Shown here: piece after piece, positions 1-8,532 of the stretch
Layout: every line of letters starts with the position of its first letter
Numbering within the stretch: the first letter of the stretch is position 1
From: Paraburkholderia monticola
GTDB taxonomy: Bacteria > Pseudomonadota > Gammaproteobacteria > Burkholderiales > Burkholderiaceae
DNA: 64,000 nt
Direction: 5' to 3'
NCBI RefSeq assembly: GCF_001580545.1
Contig: NZ_LRBG01000009.1
Coordinates: 62,001 to 126,000, forward strand
The notes under the pieces: generated by a model
What the model was told of the DNA's origin: nothing
Seen by the model: only the letters and a program-made list of their open reading frames with translations
The model's database searches: none
Translations under genes and position numbers: made by a program

Positions 1-1
1 G

Positions 2-916
2 ATGGCCGAGAAGCTTGGCCTGAAACCCGAATTCCTGGGGCTGCCCGGCATCGAAGGCTGGCGGCGCGGTGTGCAGCCGCAGATGATCGAGGAGCGTCTG
101 CGCGCCGATGCGCAGCATGCGATCAAGGCGGTCTGCGTCGTGCACAACGAAACCTCGACCGGCGTCACGTCCGACATCGCCGCCGTGCGTCGCGCGATCG
201 ACGCCGCGGGCCATCCGGCGCTACTGCTCGTCGACACGATCTCCGGTCTCGCCTGCGCGGATTATCGCCACGACGAATGGGGTGTCGACGTCACGGTGTC
301 CGGTTCGCAGAAGGGCTTGATGCTGCCGCCTGGCATCAGCTTCAACGCGATCTCGCCGAAGGCGATGGCCGCGAACCAGCACGCGAAGCTGCCGCGCAGC
401 TTCTGGGACTGGCCGGAAATCGTCGAGATGAACAAGGCCGGCTACTGGCCGTACACGCCGAACACGAACCTGCTGTACGGGCTGCACGAAGCGATCGAGA
501 TGATTCTCGGCGAAGGGCTCGACAACGTGTTCGCGCGTCACGAGCGGCTCGCCGAAGCGACGCGCCGCGCGGTGCGCGCGTGGGGGCTCGACATCCAGTG
601 CGCCGATCCCGCCGTCTATAGCCCGGTGCTCACCGGCGTGATGATGCCCGACGGTGTCGATGCCGACGCGGTGCGCAAGCTGATCTACGAACGCTTCGAC
701 ATGTCGCTCGGCACGGGCCTCGGCAAGATGAAAGGCCGCATGTTCCGGATCGGCCATCTCGGCGATTGCAACGATCTGATGCTGCTCGCGACGCTGGCCG
801 GCTGCGAGATGGGTCTGCGGCTTGCTGGCGTGCCGGTCAGGGAAAGCGGCATGCCGGCCGCGATGGAGTGGCTGAGCCAGGCGCCGAAAACGTCCAGCCT
901 GAAGGCCGCGGCCTGA
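2..916 (+). CDS. Serine-glyoxylate-type aminotransferase (5' partial)
   Basis: Fold-type I PLP aminotransferase of the serine-glyoxylate/alanine-glyoxylate (class V) family, expected to move an amino group between serine (or alanine) and glyoxylate. The 304 visible residues are about three quarters of the usual ~400, so the N-terminus lies before the window and the ATG at base 2 is probably internal. The PLP lysine is recognisable in VSGSQKGLMLPPG (Lys at about residue 104 of the fragment), preceded by LLVDTISGLACAD, the strand carrying the cofactor-binding Asp. The C-terminal small domain ends with the family's FRIGHLGD segment. It is followed by an MFS carrier, a hydratase and a hydroxyacid dehydrogenase on the same strand, suggesting one catabolic unit. 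The family is secure; the exact substrate is not. Confidence 0.85.
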   Translation: MAEKLGLKPEFLGLPGIEGWRRGVQPQMIEERLRADAQHAIKAVCVVHNETSTGVTSDIAAVRRAIDAAGHPALLLVDTISGLACADYRHDEWGVDVTVSGSQKGLMLPPGISFNAISPKAMAANQHAKLPRSFWDWPEIVEMNKAGYWPYTPNTNLLYGLHEAIEMILGEGLDNVFARHERLAEATRRAVRAWGLDIQCADPAVYSPVLTGVMMPDGVDADAVRKLIYERFDMSLGTGLGKMKGRMFRIGHLGDCNDLMLLATLAGCEMGLRLAGVPVRESGMPAAMEWLSQAPKTSSLKAAA

Positions 917-1110
917 TCGTCGCGCGGTGTTCGCAGGGGCGACGCCAGAAACAACCCGCAACACCAAGGAACGCTGTCCTCATCGAGCTGCGCACAGAAC
1001 GCGGCCAGAACAACCTGCAATGCGTCCATAGCGGCCCTCGCCGCCGACGGGCGACGACGCAGCGCGCCACTTCAGGCGCGCCGTCGACACATGCCATGGA
1101 GAGAGAGACG

Positions 1111-2397
1111 ATGAAGCGGTTTCGTTTGACCAGTGCGACCAGTCTCGTTCTAGTGATGCTCTGCATCATGTACTTCATCACGTACCTCGATCGGGTGAAC
1201 GTCAGCACCGCGGCCGCGGGTTTCGGCAAGGAATTCAATCTCACCCATACGCAGGTCGGCCTCGTGTTCTCGGCCTTCGCGTATCCGTATCTGCTGTTTC
1301 AGGTGATCGGCGGCTGGGTCAGCGATCGTTTCGGCGCGCGCCGCACGCTGCTGTTCTGCGGCGCGATCTGGGGTCTGGCGACGGTGTTCACGGGCCTCGC
1401 GGGCGGCCTCGCATCGCTGCTCGCCGCGCGGCTCGTGCTCGGTTTCGGCGAAGGCGCGACGTTCCCGGCCGCAACCTCGGCGATGTCGCGCTGGGTCGCG
1501 AAAGAAAAACGCGGCTTCGCGCAGGGCATCACCCACGCGGCGTCGCGAGTCGGCAATGCGGTCGCGCCGGCGGTCATCGTGCTCGTGATGACCAACTGGG
1601 GCTGGCGCGAATCGTTCTTTATTTGCGGCGCGCTGAGTCTGGTGTGGGTCGTCGCGTGGGCGTTCACGTTCACCGAGCATCCGAAAGATCATCCGCGCAT
1701 CACGGCCGAAGAACTCGCCGTGCTGCCCACCCCGAAGCCGAAAATCACCGGCCTGCCGTGGGGCAAGCTGTTTCGCCGTATGACGCCGGTCACGATCGTC
1801 TACTTCTGCTACGGCTGGACGCTGTGGCTGTTCCTCAGTTGGATTCCGCTGTACTTCCTGCACAACCATCATCTGCAATTGCAGAAGTCGGCGATTTTCG
1901 CCTCGGTCGTGTTCTTTGCCGGCGTGATCGGTGACACGCTCGGCGGCATCGTCACCGATGCGATCTTCAAACGCACCGGCAGCCTCAAACGCGCGCGCAG
2001 CTGGATGGTGTCGGTGTGCATGCTGTTCTGCCTGCTGTCGTTGATTCCGCTGATGTTCACGCATGATCTGGCGCTGTCGATCGCCTGTCTCGCCTCGGGT
2101 TTCTTCTTCGCCGAGATGACGATCGGCCCGATGTGGGCGATCCCGATGGACATCGCGCCGGAATTCTCCGGCACCGCGAGCGGCATGATGAACACGGGCT
2201 CGGCGCTCGCCGCGATCATCTCGCCGGTGATGGGCGGCTTTCTGATCGACCGCTTCGGGAACTGGGATCTGCCGTTCCTCGGCAGCATGCTGCTGATGGG
2301 CGTCGGCGTCGTGCTCGCGTTCCGCATGCAGCCGGAGAGCCGCTTCGAACTCGCGGCATCGGAGAAGGCGCAGGTTTCCACCAGTTTGGGCGTGTAA
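1111..2397 (+). CDS. MFS transporter (anion:cation symporter type)
   Basis: A 428-residue major facilitator with 12 predicted membrane segments, of the type that imports organic acids such as sugar acids, phthalates or hydroxyacids. The MFS signature GGWVSDRFGARRT sits between TM2 and TM3 (about residues 66-78), and a charged central loop follows TM6. The open frame extends upstream to 766, but the ATG at 1111 follows a purine-rich GAGAGAGAGA stretch and gives a normal N-terminus for the family. The stop is only 3 bases before the hydratase start at 2401, so the two are almost certainly co-transcribed. The substrate is inferred only from the neighbouring enzymes to be a 2-hydroxy or 2-keto acid. 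Confidence 0.88.
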   Translation: MKRFRLTSATSLVLVMLCIMYFITYLDRVNVSTAAAGFGKEFNLTHTQVGLVFSAFAYPYLLFQVIGGWVSDRFGARRTLLFCGAIWGLATVFTGLAGGLASLLAARLVLGFGEGATFPAATSAMSRWVAKEKRGFAQGITHAASRVGNAVAPAVIVLVMTNWGWRESFFICGALSLVWVVAWAFTFTEHPKDHPRITAEELAVLPTPKPKITGLPWGKLFRRMTPVTIVYFCYGWTLWLFLSWIPLYFLHNHHLQLQKSAIFASVVFFAGVIGDTLGGIVTDAIFKRTGSLKRARSWMVSVCMLFCLLSLIPLMFTHDLALSIACLASGFFFAEMTIGPMWAIPMDIAPEFSGTASGMMNTGSALAAIISPVMGGFLIDRFGNWDLPFLGSMLLMGVGVVLAFRMQPESRFELAASEKAQVSTSLGV

Positions 2398-2400
2398 AAC

Positions 2401-3150
2401 ATGACGACATCACTGAGCCAGCTTCTTGCCGATGCGCGCCGCGCTCGTTCTACGCTCGACACAGTGCCACAACAGCAGCTTCCATCCGATGCCGACGCGG
2501 CCTACGCTATCCAGCACGAGATCCTGAGCGCGTGCGGCGCGCGGATCGGCGGCTGGAAGATCGGCGCGAAATCGGCAAGCGGGCCGATTCAGGGCGCGCC
2601 ATTGCCCGCCACCGATCTGCACGCGGACGGCGCCCGTCTGTCGCAGGAAGGCTTCGCACCACTTGGCCTCGAACTCGAAGTCGCGTTCCGTTTCGGCCGC
2701 CGCTTCGAGCCGTCGGCGACGCCGTACCACGAAGACGAAGTGCTCGCGGGCATCGGCTCGATCGGCGCGACCATCGAGATCGTCGCGAGCCGCTATGCCG
2801 CGTGGCCCGACGTCGACAAGCTCGCGCAACTGGCGGACCTGCAGAATCACGGCGCGCTGATCGTCGGCGAATTCACGCGATATCGCGAGGATTTTCCGTT
2901 CGTCGCGCCGTCGCTGCGTTTCGAGTTCAACGGACGCAATGTGGTCGAAGCGACACCCGCGAACCCGGCCGGCGATCCGCGCCGCTTGCTCACGTGGCTC
3001 GTCAATCATGCGAGTTCGCGCGGCATTGCGGTGACGCCGGAGATGGTGGTCACCGCGGGCTCGTACACGGGCATGTTTTTTCCGCGTGAGACGGGCACGG
3101 CGAGCGGGCATATCGAAGGACTCGCACCGGTGCATTTCACGCTGTACTAG
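2401..3150 (+). CDS. 2-keto-4-pentenoate hydratase / FAH-superfamily hydratase-decarboxylase
   Basis: A 249-residue protein of the MhpD-type hydratase family (fumarylacetoacetase superfamily), which adds water to 2-hydroxypenta-2,4-dienoates or decarboxylates 2-keto acids. The N-terminal helix with DADAAYAIQHEI and the GGWKIGAKS segment are typical, and the acidic metal ligands sit in GLELEVAFRF (about residues 89-98). The length agrees with the family (~260). It starts 3 bases after the MFS stop and ends 53 bases before the FAD/Fe-S dehydrogenase. In known aromatic meta-cleavage operons this enzyme has an aldolase partner; none is seen here, so the substrate may be a non-aromatic keto acid. 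Confidence 0.85.
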   Translation: MTTSLSQLLADARRARSTLDTVPQQQLPSDADAAYAIQHEILSACGARIGGWKIGAKSASGPIQGAPLPATDLHADGARLSQEGFAPLGLELEVAFRFGRRFEPSATPYHEDEVLAGIGSIGATIEIVASRYAAWPDVDKLAQLADLQNHGALIVGEFTRYREDFPFVAPSLRFEFNGRNVVEATPANPAGDPRRLLTWLVNHASSRGIAVTPEMVVTAGSYTGMFFPRETGTASGHIEGLAPVHFTLY

Positions 3151-3203
3151 ACCCTGGCAATTCGAGTCGCGCGGTTTCTGCGCACTCCTCATAGGCCGAT
3201 GAA

Positions 3204-6200
3204 ATGACGAATCCCACCGCGGGCTTGCTCGTCAAGCCGATCCATCTGGTTCCTTCCGCCGCGCGCGCAACGAGTCCGCTCGCGCAGCATCTACGTCAAT
3301 CGCTTCGCGGCGATGTGCTGTTCGATCTCGCGAGCCGGGGCCGCTACGCGACCGATGCGTCGATTTATCAGATCACGCCGGTCGGCGTCGTGGTGCCGCG
3401 CGATCAGGACGATCTGCGCGTCGCGCTCGAGATCGCGCGCAGCGAGAAAGTGCCGCTGCTCGCACGCGGCGCGGGCACGAGCCAATGCGGTCAGACGGTG
3501 GGCGAGGCGCTCATCGTCGATACGAGCAAGTGGCTCAACAACATCGTCGCGTTCGATGCCGATGCGCGCACGGTGACGGTCGAGCCCGGCGTCGTGCTCG
3601 ATCATCTGAACGCGTGGCTGAAACCGCATGGCCTGTGGTTTCCGGTCGATGTATCGACGGCCGCGCAGTGCACGATCGGCGGCATGGCCGGCAACAACTC
3701 GTGCGGTTCGCGCTCGATCGAATACGGCAACATGGTGCACAACGTCGACGCGATCGACGCGATTCTCGCCGACGGCAGCGAAGCGCGCTTCGCCTCGCTG
3801 CGCGAGCCGCCGCAAGGCGAGCGTTTGCAGCAGATCATCGCGGGCGTGACGCGGATCGCGCAGCGCGAGCGCGACGAAATCGCCGCGCGCGTGCCGAAGG
3901 TGCTGCGCCGCGTCGCGGGCTACAACATCGATCTGTTCGACTGCCAGAATCCGCGCGCCTATACCGATGATGGCAGCGCGAACCTCGCGCATCTGTTGGT
4001 CGGCTCGGAAGGCACGCTCGCGTTCAGCCGGCAGATCACGCTGAAGCTCGCGCCGCTGCCCGCGCACAAGGCGCTTGGGGTGGTCAACTTTCCGACCTTC
4101 CGGCAGTCGATGGCGCTCACGCAGCACATCGTCAAGCTGAAGCCGGTGGCGGTCGAACTGGTCGATCGGACGATGATCGATCTCGCGTTGAGCAATCCCG
4201 CGTTTCGTCCGGTGATCGAGAAGGCGCTGGTCGGCGAGCCGCAAGCGATTCTGCTCGTCGAGTTCGCCGGCGAGGATCGCGACGCGCAACTCGCGTCGCT
4301 CAAGCAGCTCGCCGAGTTGATGGGCGAGCTCGGCTTGCCCGATGCGGTCGTCGAGATGCCGGACGCGAACGCGCAAAAGGCGCTGTGGGAAGTGCGCAAG
4401 GCGGGGCTCAACATCATGATGAGCATGAAGGGCGACGGCAAGCCGGTGTCCTTCATCGAAGATTGCGCGGTACCGCTCGAACATCTGGCGGACTACACGA
4501 GCCGTCTGACCGACGTGTTTCATCGCCACGGCACCGAAGGCACGTGGTACGCGCATGCGAGCGTCGGCACGCTACACGTGCGGCCGATTCTCGACATGCG
4601 GCGCGACGGCGCAACGAAGATGCGCGCGATCGCCGAGGAAGCAGCCGCGCTCGTGAGGGAGTACAAGGGCGCGTATTCCGGCGAGCATGGCGATGGTCTG
4701 TGCCGTGGCGAATGGGTCGCGTGGCAGTATGGGCCGCGGCTCAACGAGGCGTTCAGCGAGATCAAGGCGCTGTTCGATCCGGACAATCGCTTCAATCCCG
4801 ACAAGATCGTGCGTCCGCCCAGGATGGACGACGCGCGCAATTTCCGCTTTGCGCCGGGCTACCGCGAACAGCGTATCGACACCGCGCTCGACTGGTCGGC
4901 GTGGAACGTGAAGCGCGATCCGTTGACCGGTGAAGAAAGCACACCCGGCAGCGGCGACGATCTGAGCGGCGGCCTCGCGAAAGCAGTCGAGATGTGCAAC
5001 AACAATGGCCACTGTCGTAAATTCGACGCGGGCACGATGTGCCCGAGCTATCGCGTGACGAAGGACGAGCAGCATCTGACGCGCGGGCGCGCGAACACGC
5101 TGCGACTCGCGATATCGGGGCAGCTCGGCGAAAGCGGACTCGCGAGCGACGACGTGAAGGACACGCTTGACCTGTGCGTGTCGTGCAAGGGCTGCAAGCG
5201 CGATTGCCCGACCGGCGTTGATATGGCGAAGTTCAAGATCGAGGCGCGGGCCGCGCGTGCCAAGACGCACGGCGTGCGCTTGCGCGACAAGCTCGTCGCG
5301 TTCATGCCGCGCTATGCGGGCGCGGCGAGCCGCGTGCCGGCACTGCTGGCGCTTGCGGACAACGTGCCGGTGTTGTCGGCGTGGTTCAAGCGCTCGGTGG
5401 GGTTCGCGGCCGAGCGGAGCTTGCCGCGGTTCAGGAGGGCGTTTCTGGCCGATGCGGTGTCCGCGAAGTCGAGCGGCAACGCGCTCCAAAAGAACCCGCA
5501 AGGCACTTCGCTGAAAGAAGTTGTGCTTTTCGTCGACACCTTCAACAACCACCTCGAACCCGACAACGCGCGTGCCGCGCAACGGGTGCTCGAAGCGGCG
5601 GGCTACACGGTCCACTTCAACGCCCGTCCGGGTGAGCGCCCGGTGTGTTGCGGCCGCACGTTTCTGGCGTCAGGCCTCGTCGATGAAGCGAAGCAGGAAG
5701 CGCGACGCATGCTCGATCTGTTCAGGCCGTTCGTCGAGCGCGGCGTGCCGGTGGTGGGTCTCGAGCCGTCCTGCCTGCTGTCGTTGCGCGACGAATTCCT
5801 GCAGTACGGTTTCGGCGACGAAGCGCGGCGCCTCGCGCAGCATGCGTTTCTCTTCGAGGAATTCCTCGTGCGCGAAGAAAAGGCCGGGCGTTTGCAGCTC
5901 GAATTGAAACCGCTGCCGATGCAGCAGGCGCTCGTGCACGGCCACTGCCATCAGAAGGCGTTCGACGCGTTCACGCCGGTGCAGACCGTGCTGAAGTGGA
6001 TTCCCGAATTGAAGGTATCGACGGTCGAATCGTCGTGCTGCGGCATGGCCGGCAGCTTCGGCTATGAAGCGGAGCACTACGCGAGCTCGCAGGCGATGGC
6101 GGAGCTGTCGCTGCTGCCCGCGGTGCGCAAGCTCGATGCGGCCACGGTGATGGTCGCCGACGGCACCAGCTGCCGGCATCAGATTCACGACGGCGCGGGC

Positions 6201-6248
6201 GTCGATGCGATTCACGTTGCGCGCGTGCTGGCGATGGCGCTGCCATGA
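3204..6248 (+). CDS. FAD/Fe-S D-2-hydroxyacid (D-lactate-type) dehydrogenase, three-module fusion
   Basis: A 1014-residue respiratory-type dehydrogenase combining what GlcD, GlcF and related proteins carry separately. In order: a PCMH-type FAD domain (about 40-270, with GAGTSQCGQTVG and GGMAGNNSCGSRS), the FAD-oxidase C domain (to about 540), a ferredoxin-like domain with Cys near 598 (CNNNGHC) and 657-667 (CVSCKGCKRDC), and a C-terminal pair of CCG motifs (about 813, CCGRTF; about 944, CCGMAGSFG). Together these fit oxidation of a D-2-hydroxyacid with electron transfer to quinone. It closes a four-gene co-directional run with the aminotransferase, MFS carrier and hydratase. Substrates of such fusions include D-lactate and 2-hydroxyglutarate; the sequence alone does not decide. 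Confidence 0.88.
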   Translation: MTNPTAGLLVKPIHLVPSAARATSPLAQHLRQSLRGDVLFDLASRGRYATDASIYQITPVGVVVPRDQDDLRVALEIARSEKVPLLARGAGTSQCGQTVGEALIVDTSKWLNNIVAFDADARTVTVEPGVVLDHLNAWLKPHGLWFPVDVSTAAQCTIGGMAGNNSCGSRSIEYGNMVHNVDAIDAILADGSEARFASLREPPQGERLQQIIAGVTRIAQRERDEIAARVPKVLRRVAGYNIDLFDCQNPRAYTDDGSANLAHLLVGSEGTLAFSRQITLKLAPLPAHKALGVVNFPTFRQSMALTQHIVKLKPVAVELVDRTMIDLALSNPAFRPVIEKALVGEPQAILLVEFAGEDRDAQLASLKQLAELMGELGLPDAVVEMPDANAQKALWEVRKAGLNIMMSMKGDGKPVSFIEDCAVPLEHLADYTSRLTDVFHRHGTEGTWYAHASVGTLHVRPILDMRRDGATKMRAIAEEAAALVREYKGAYSGEHGDGLCRGEWVAWQYGPRLNEAFSEIKALFDPDNRFNPDKIVRPPRMDDARNFRFAPGYREQRIDTALDWSAWNVKRDPLTGEESTPGSGDDLSGGLAKAVEMCNNNGHCRKFDAGTMCPSYRVTKDEQHLTRGRANTLRLAISGQLGESGLASDDVKDTLDLCVSCKGCKRDCPTGVDMAKFKIEARAARAKTHGVRLRDKLVAFMPRYAGAASRVPALLALADNVPVLSAWFKRSVGFAAERSLPRFRRAFLADAVSAKSSGNALQKNPQGTSLKEVVLFVDTFNNHLEPDNARAAQRVLEAAGYTVHFNARPGERPVCCGRTFLASGLVDEAKQEARRMLDLFRPFVERGVPVVGLEPSCLLSLRDEFLQYGFGDEARRLAQHAFLFEEFLVREEKAGRLQLELKPLPMQQALVHGHCHQKAFDAFTPVQTVLKWIPELKVSTVESSCCGMAGSFGYEAEHYASSQAMAELSLLPAVRKLDAATVMVADGTSCRHQIHDGAGVDAIHVARVLAMALP

Positions 6249-6273
6249 CGCGGAGCGAACCGAAACGCGAATC

Positions 6274-7338
6274 TCACGCGCCGATAGCTTGCCGGAACGC
6301 GCCCGGCGTGACCCCCACCGCCTCGCGAAATCGGTGACTGAAGTGGCTTGCGTTCGCATAACCGCATTGGTCGGCGATTTGCGCGAGCGGCAACGTCGTC
6401 GTGCGCAGCAGCCTGCGCGCGCGATCGAGCCGCTGCTGCGCGATCCACGCGGCGGGCGGCAAGCCGAACGACTCGCGAAACATCCGCGCCAGATGAAATT
6501 CCGACAGCGCCGCGACGCCGGACAACTCACCGAGCGTCAACGGCTGCGAGAGATGACTGTCGATATAGTCGGCGAGACGCCGCCGCGTCGCGGCCGAGAG
6601 CCCGCCCTTCAGCGCCACGTTCGCGCGCCGCACGCCTTGCCCGCGCAATAGCAGGCTCAGCACTTCGTGCGCGGTCTCGTTGGTGCGCAACAGACCGTCG
6701 GGACTGTGCCACTCCTCGTTGACGAGCGACTGACACAGACTCGCAATGCGTGGGTCCTCGAAATAGGTGCGGTCGGCGAGCGTCAATTCGCGTGGCTCGC
6801 GGTCGAGCTCCTGCACCGCGCGTCGCGTGAAATGCTCGGGCAGGAAATAGAGGTGCATGAAGTGCATGTGGCCGCGCACCCACCAGCGCGATTCGTGATC
6901 GCCGGGCAGCGCGCACAGACGCGACGGCGCGCCGTAATGGCCCGGCATTTTCTGGCGCTCGGTGCGATAGCCGCCATCCAGATAGCACGACAGCGTGTGG
7001 TGGCCGGGCCGCTCGTAGACGGTCTCGGCTTCCTTCGTGTCGCGCGTCCAGACCGCGATCGCGAGTCCGTCGCCGAGCCACGCGAAGCGGTCCAGGTGCG
7101 CGTTCGCGCTGGCGAGCGTGTGACACACCGACTGCAGGCCAAAAGGCGTGCCGGCGGCGGATATCACGGGGACGGACGGACTGGCGTTCACGGCGGCGAG
7201 GGAAGGGTTTCCGGTGGATGGCGAAGGGCTGAGCGGCCAGTATACGGCGCGCCTCGTCCGGCCGCCCGGCGGCGCGAAAAAGTGCGCAAGTTTGGACAAT
7301 TGCGGGCGGCGGCGCGGTTGCATAGTGGGCATCGTCAA
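6274..7338 (-). CDS. AraC-family transcriptional regulator
   Basis: A 354-residue regulator with a long N-terminal sensing region and a C-terminal AraC/XylS double helix-turn-helix (about 255-350: LADYIDSHLSQPLTLGEL, then QIADQCGYANASHFSHRF, the family's second HTH). The first ~35 residues are basic and low-complexity, so the true start may be a few codons downstream (Met3 or Met6). It converges on the hydroxyacid dehydrogenase gene and is divergent, 45 bases apart, from the EamA exporter at 7384. Control of that exporter or of itself is the simplest inference; no operator was identified. Confidence 0.88.
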   Translation of the reverse strand: MTMPTMQPRRRPQLSKLAHFFAPPGGRTRRAVYWPLSPSPSTGNPSLAAVNASPSVPVISAAGTPFGLQSVCHTLASANAHLDRFAWLGDGLAIAVWTRDTKEAETVYERPGHHTLSCYLDGGYRTERQKMPGHYGAPSRLCALPGDHESRWWVRGHMHFMHLYFLPEHFTRRAVQELDREPRELTLADRTYFEDPRIASLCQSLVNEEWHSPDGLLRTNETAHEVLSLLLRGQGVRRANVALKGGLSAATRRRLADYIDSHLSQPLTLGELSGVAALSEFHLARMFRESFGLPPAAWIAQQRLDRARRLLRTTTLPLAQIADQCGYANASHFSHRFREAVGVTPGAFRQAIGA

Positions 7339-7383
7339 TGCTGCGTGTCATTGCAGCCCGTCATTGCAGTCTGAGGCCCGACC

Positions 7384-8286
7384 ATGAATCTGATGCTTTA
7401 TGCCGTCACCGTGCTGATCTGGGGCACCACGTGGATCGCGATCAAATGGCAACTCGATGTGGTGCCGCCGCCCGTGTCGATCGCGTGGCGTTTCTGGATC
7501 GCCGCGCTGCTGCTGTTCGCGCTGCTGCGCATCATGCGCCGGCCGATCTGGCCGCCGCGCGACGCCTGGCGCTACCTCGTCGCGCAGGGTCTCGCGCTGT
7601 TCTGCCTGAATTTCCTGTGCTTCTACTACGCCGAGCAGATCGTGCCGAGCGGGCTCGTCGCGGTGGTGTTCTCGACCGCGCCGCTGTTGAACTCGATCAA
7701 CGGGCGCCTGTTCATGGGCCGTCCGCTGCAGCCGAGCGCGATTGCAGGCGCGTTGCTCGGGCTCGTCGGCATCGTCTGTCTGTTCGTGCAGCAGATGGCC
7801 GGCCACCTTGGCGACCACACCGCGTGGCTCGGGCTTGGCATCGCGTTTCTCGGCACGATGTGCTTCTCGGCCGGCAACCTGCTGTCGAGCCGCATGCAGT
7901 CGATGGGCCTGCATCCGTTCGCAACCAACAGTTGGGCGATGCTGATCGGCGCGGCGATCCTGACGGTCGGCAGTCTGTTCGCCGGCTACTCGTTCGCGCT
8001 GGAACCTTCGGCACGCTATCTCGGCGCGCTCGCGTATCTCGCGGTGTTCGGCTCGGTGATCGGCTTCACGGCCTACCTGATGCTGGTCGGCCGCTTGGGC
8101 CCGGAACGGGCCGCGTATTGCACGGTGTTGTTTCCGATCGTCGCGCTAGTGGCGTCGACGCTGTTCGAGGGCTATCGATGGTCCGCGCTCGCGGTGGTCG
8201 GCCTGCTGCTCGTGGTGGCCGGCAATCTGGTTGCATTCGATCTGACGCGGCGAATTTTCGTGCGTCGGCGGGCGGCGCGCACGTGA
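7384..8286 (+). CDS. EamA/DMT-family transporter
   Basis: A 300-residue inner-membrane protein with ten hydrophobic segments arranged as two EamA repeats, the architecture of drug/metabolite exporters such as RhtA or YdcZ relatives. The first repeat opens with LIWGTTWIAIKWQL (near residue 10), a signature of the family; the second begins near residue 150. It is divergent from the AraC gene 45 bases away. The exported compound is unknown. The last residues are basic (FVRRRAART), consistent with a cytoplasmic tail. Confidence 0.88.
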   Translation: MNLMLYAVTVLIWGTTWIAIKWQLDVVPPPVSIAWRFWIAALLLFALLRIMRRPIWPPRDAWRYLVAQGLALFCLNFLCFYYAEQIVPSGLVAVVFSTAPLLNSINGRLFMGRPLQPSAIAGALLGLVGIVCLFVQQMAGHLGDHTAWLGLGIAFLGTMCFSAGNLLSSRMQSMGLHPFATNSWAMLIGAAILTVGSLFAGYSFALEPSARYLGALAYLAVFGSVIGFTAYLMLVGRLGPERAAYCTVLFPIVALVASTLFEGYRWSALAVVGLLLVVAGNLVAFDLTRRIFVRRRAART

Positions 8287-8297
8287 TGCGCCTATCC

Positions 8298-8320
8298 GCT
8301 CAAGGTGAGGATTTTCGGGA
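8298..8320 (-). repeat. Copy of 23-bp interspersed intergenic repeat
   Basis: Read on the minus strand, this matches the sequence found at 15613, 21937 and 22284: TCCCGAAAA, a two-base variable spot, then CTCACCTT and a GC-rich end. It differs from the 22284 copy at 3 of 23 positions. It begins 12 bases after the EamA stop codon. Confidence 0.6.
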
Positions 8321-8363
8321 GCAGAGAAAGAGACTGAATGACTGTTCGGTGAGTCTTTGCAGG

Positions 8364-8380
8364 AGCCGGTTTTACCGGCT
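8364..8380 (+). terminator. Short perfect hairpin downstream of the EamA gene
   Basis: AGCCGGT, loop TTT, ACCGGCT: a perfect 7-bp stem. No T-run follows, so intrinsic termination is uncertain; it may instead be an RNA-processing or protein-binding site. Confidence 0.35.
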
Positions 8381-8393
8381 TCATGACGGGAAG

Positions 8394-8412
8394 ATTACGT
8401 TAGAAACGTAAT
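8394..8412. promoter_or_regulatory. 8-bp inverted repeat in an AT-rich leader
   Basis: ATTACGTT, spacer AGA, AACGTAAT form perfect arms at the start of a ~130-base AT-rich stretch (8395-8520), much poorer in GC than the rest of the window. It lies about 120 bases before the secreted protein gene at 8533. An operator or a nucleoid-protein (H-NS-type) target is a reasonable inference; no clear -35/-10 pair could be fixed. Confidence 0.35.
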
Positions 8413-8532
8413 TCTATGCCATTGGAATTATCTGAATAGATTGAGATTAAATAGCCATTTTTTTATCCGTAAATTTGCTATTTTTATATGAGAGGATAAA
8501 ACGCCAATTCGCGCCTAGAAGGAACGACCGCC

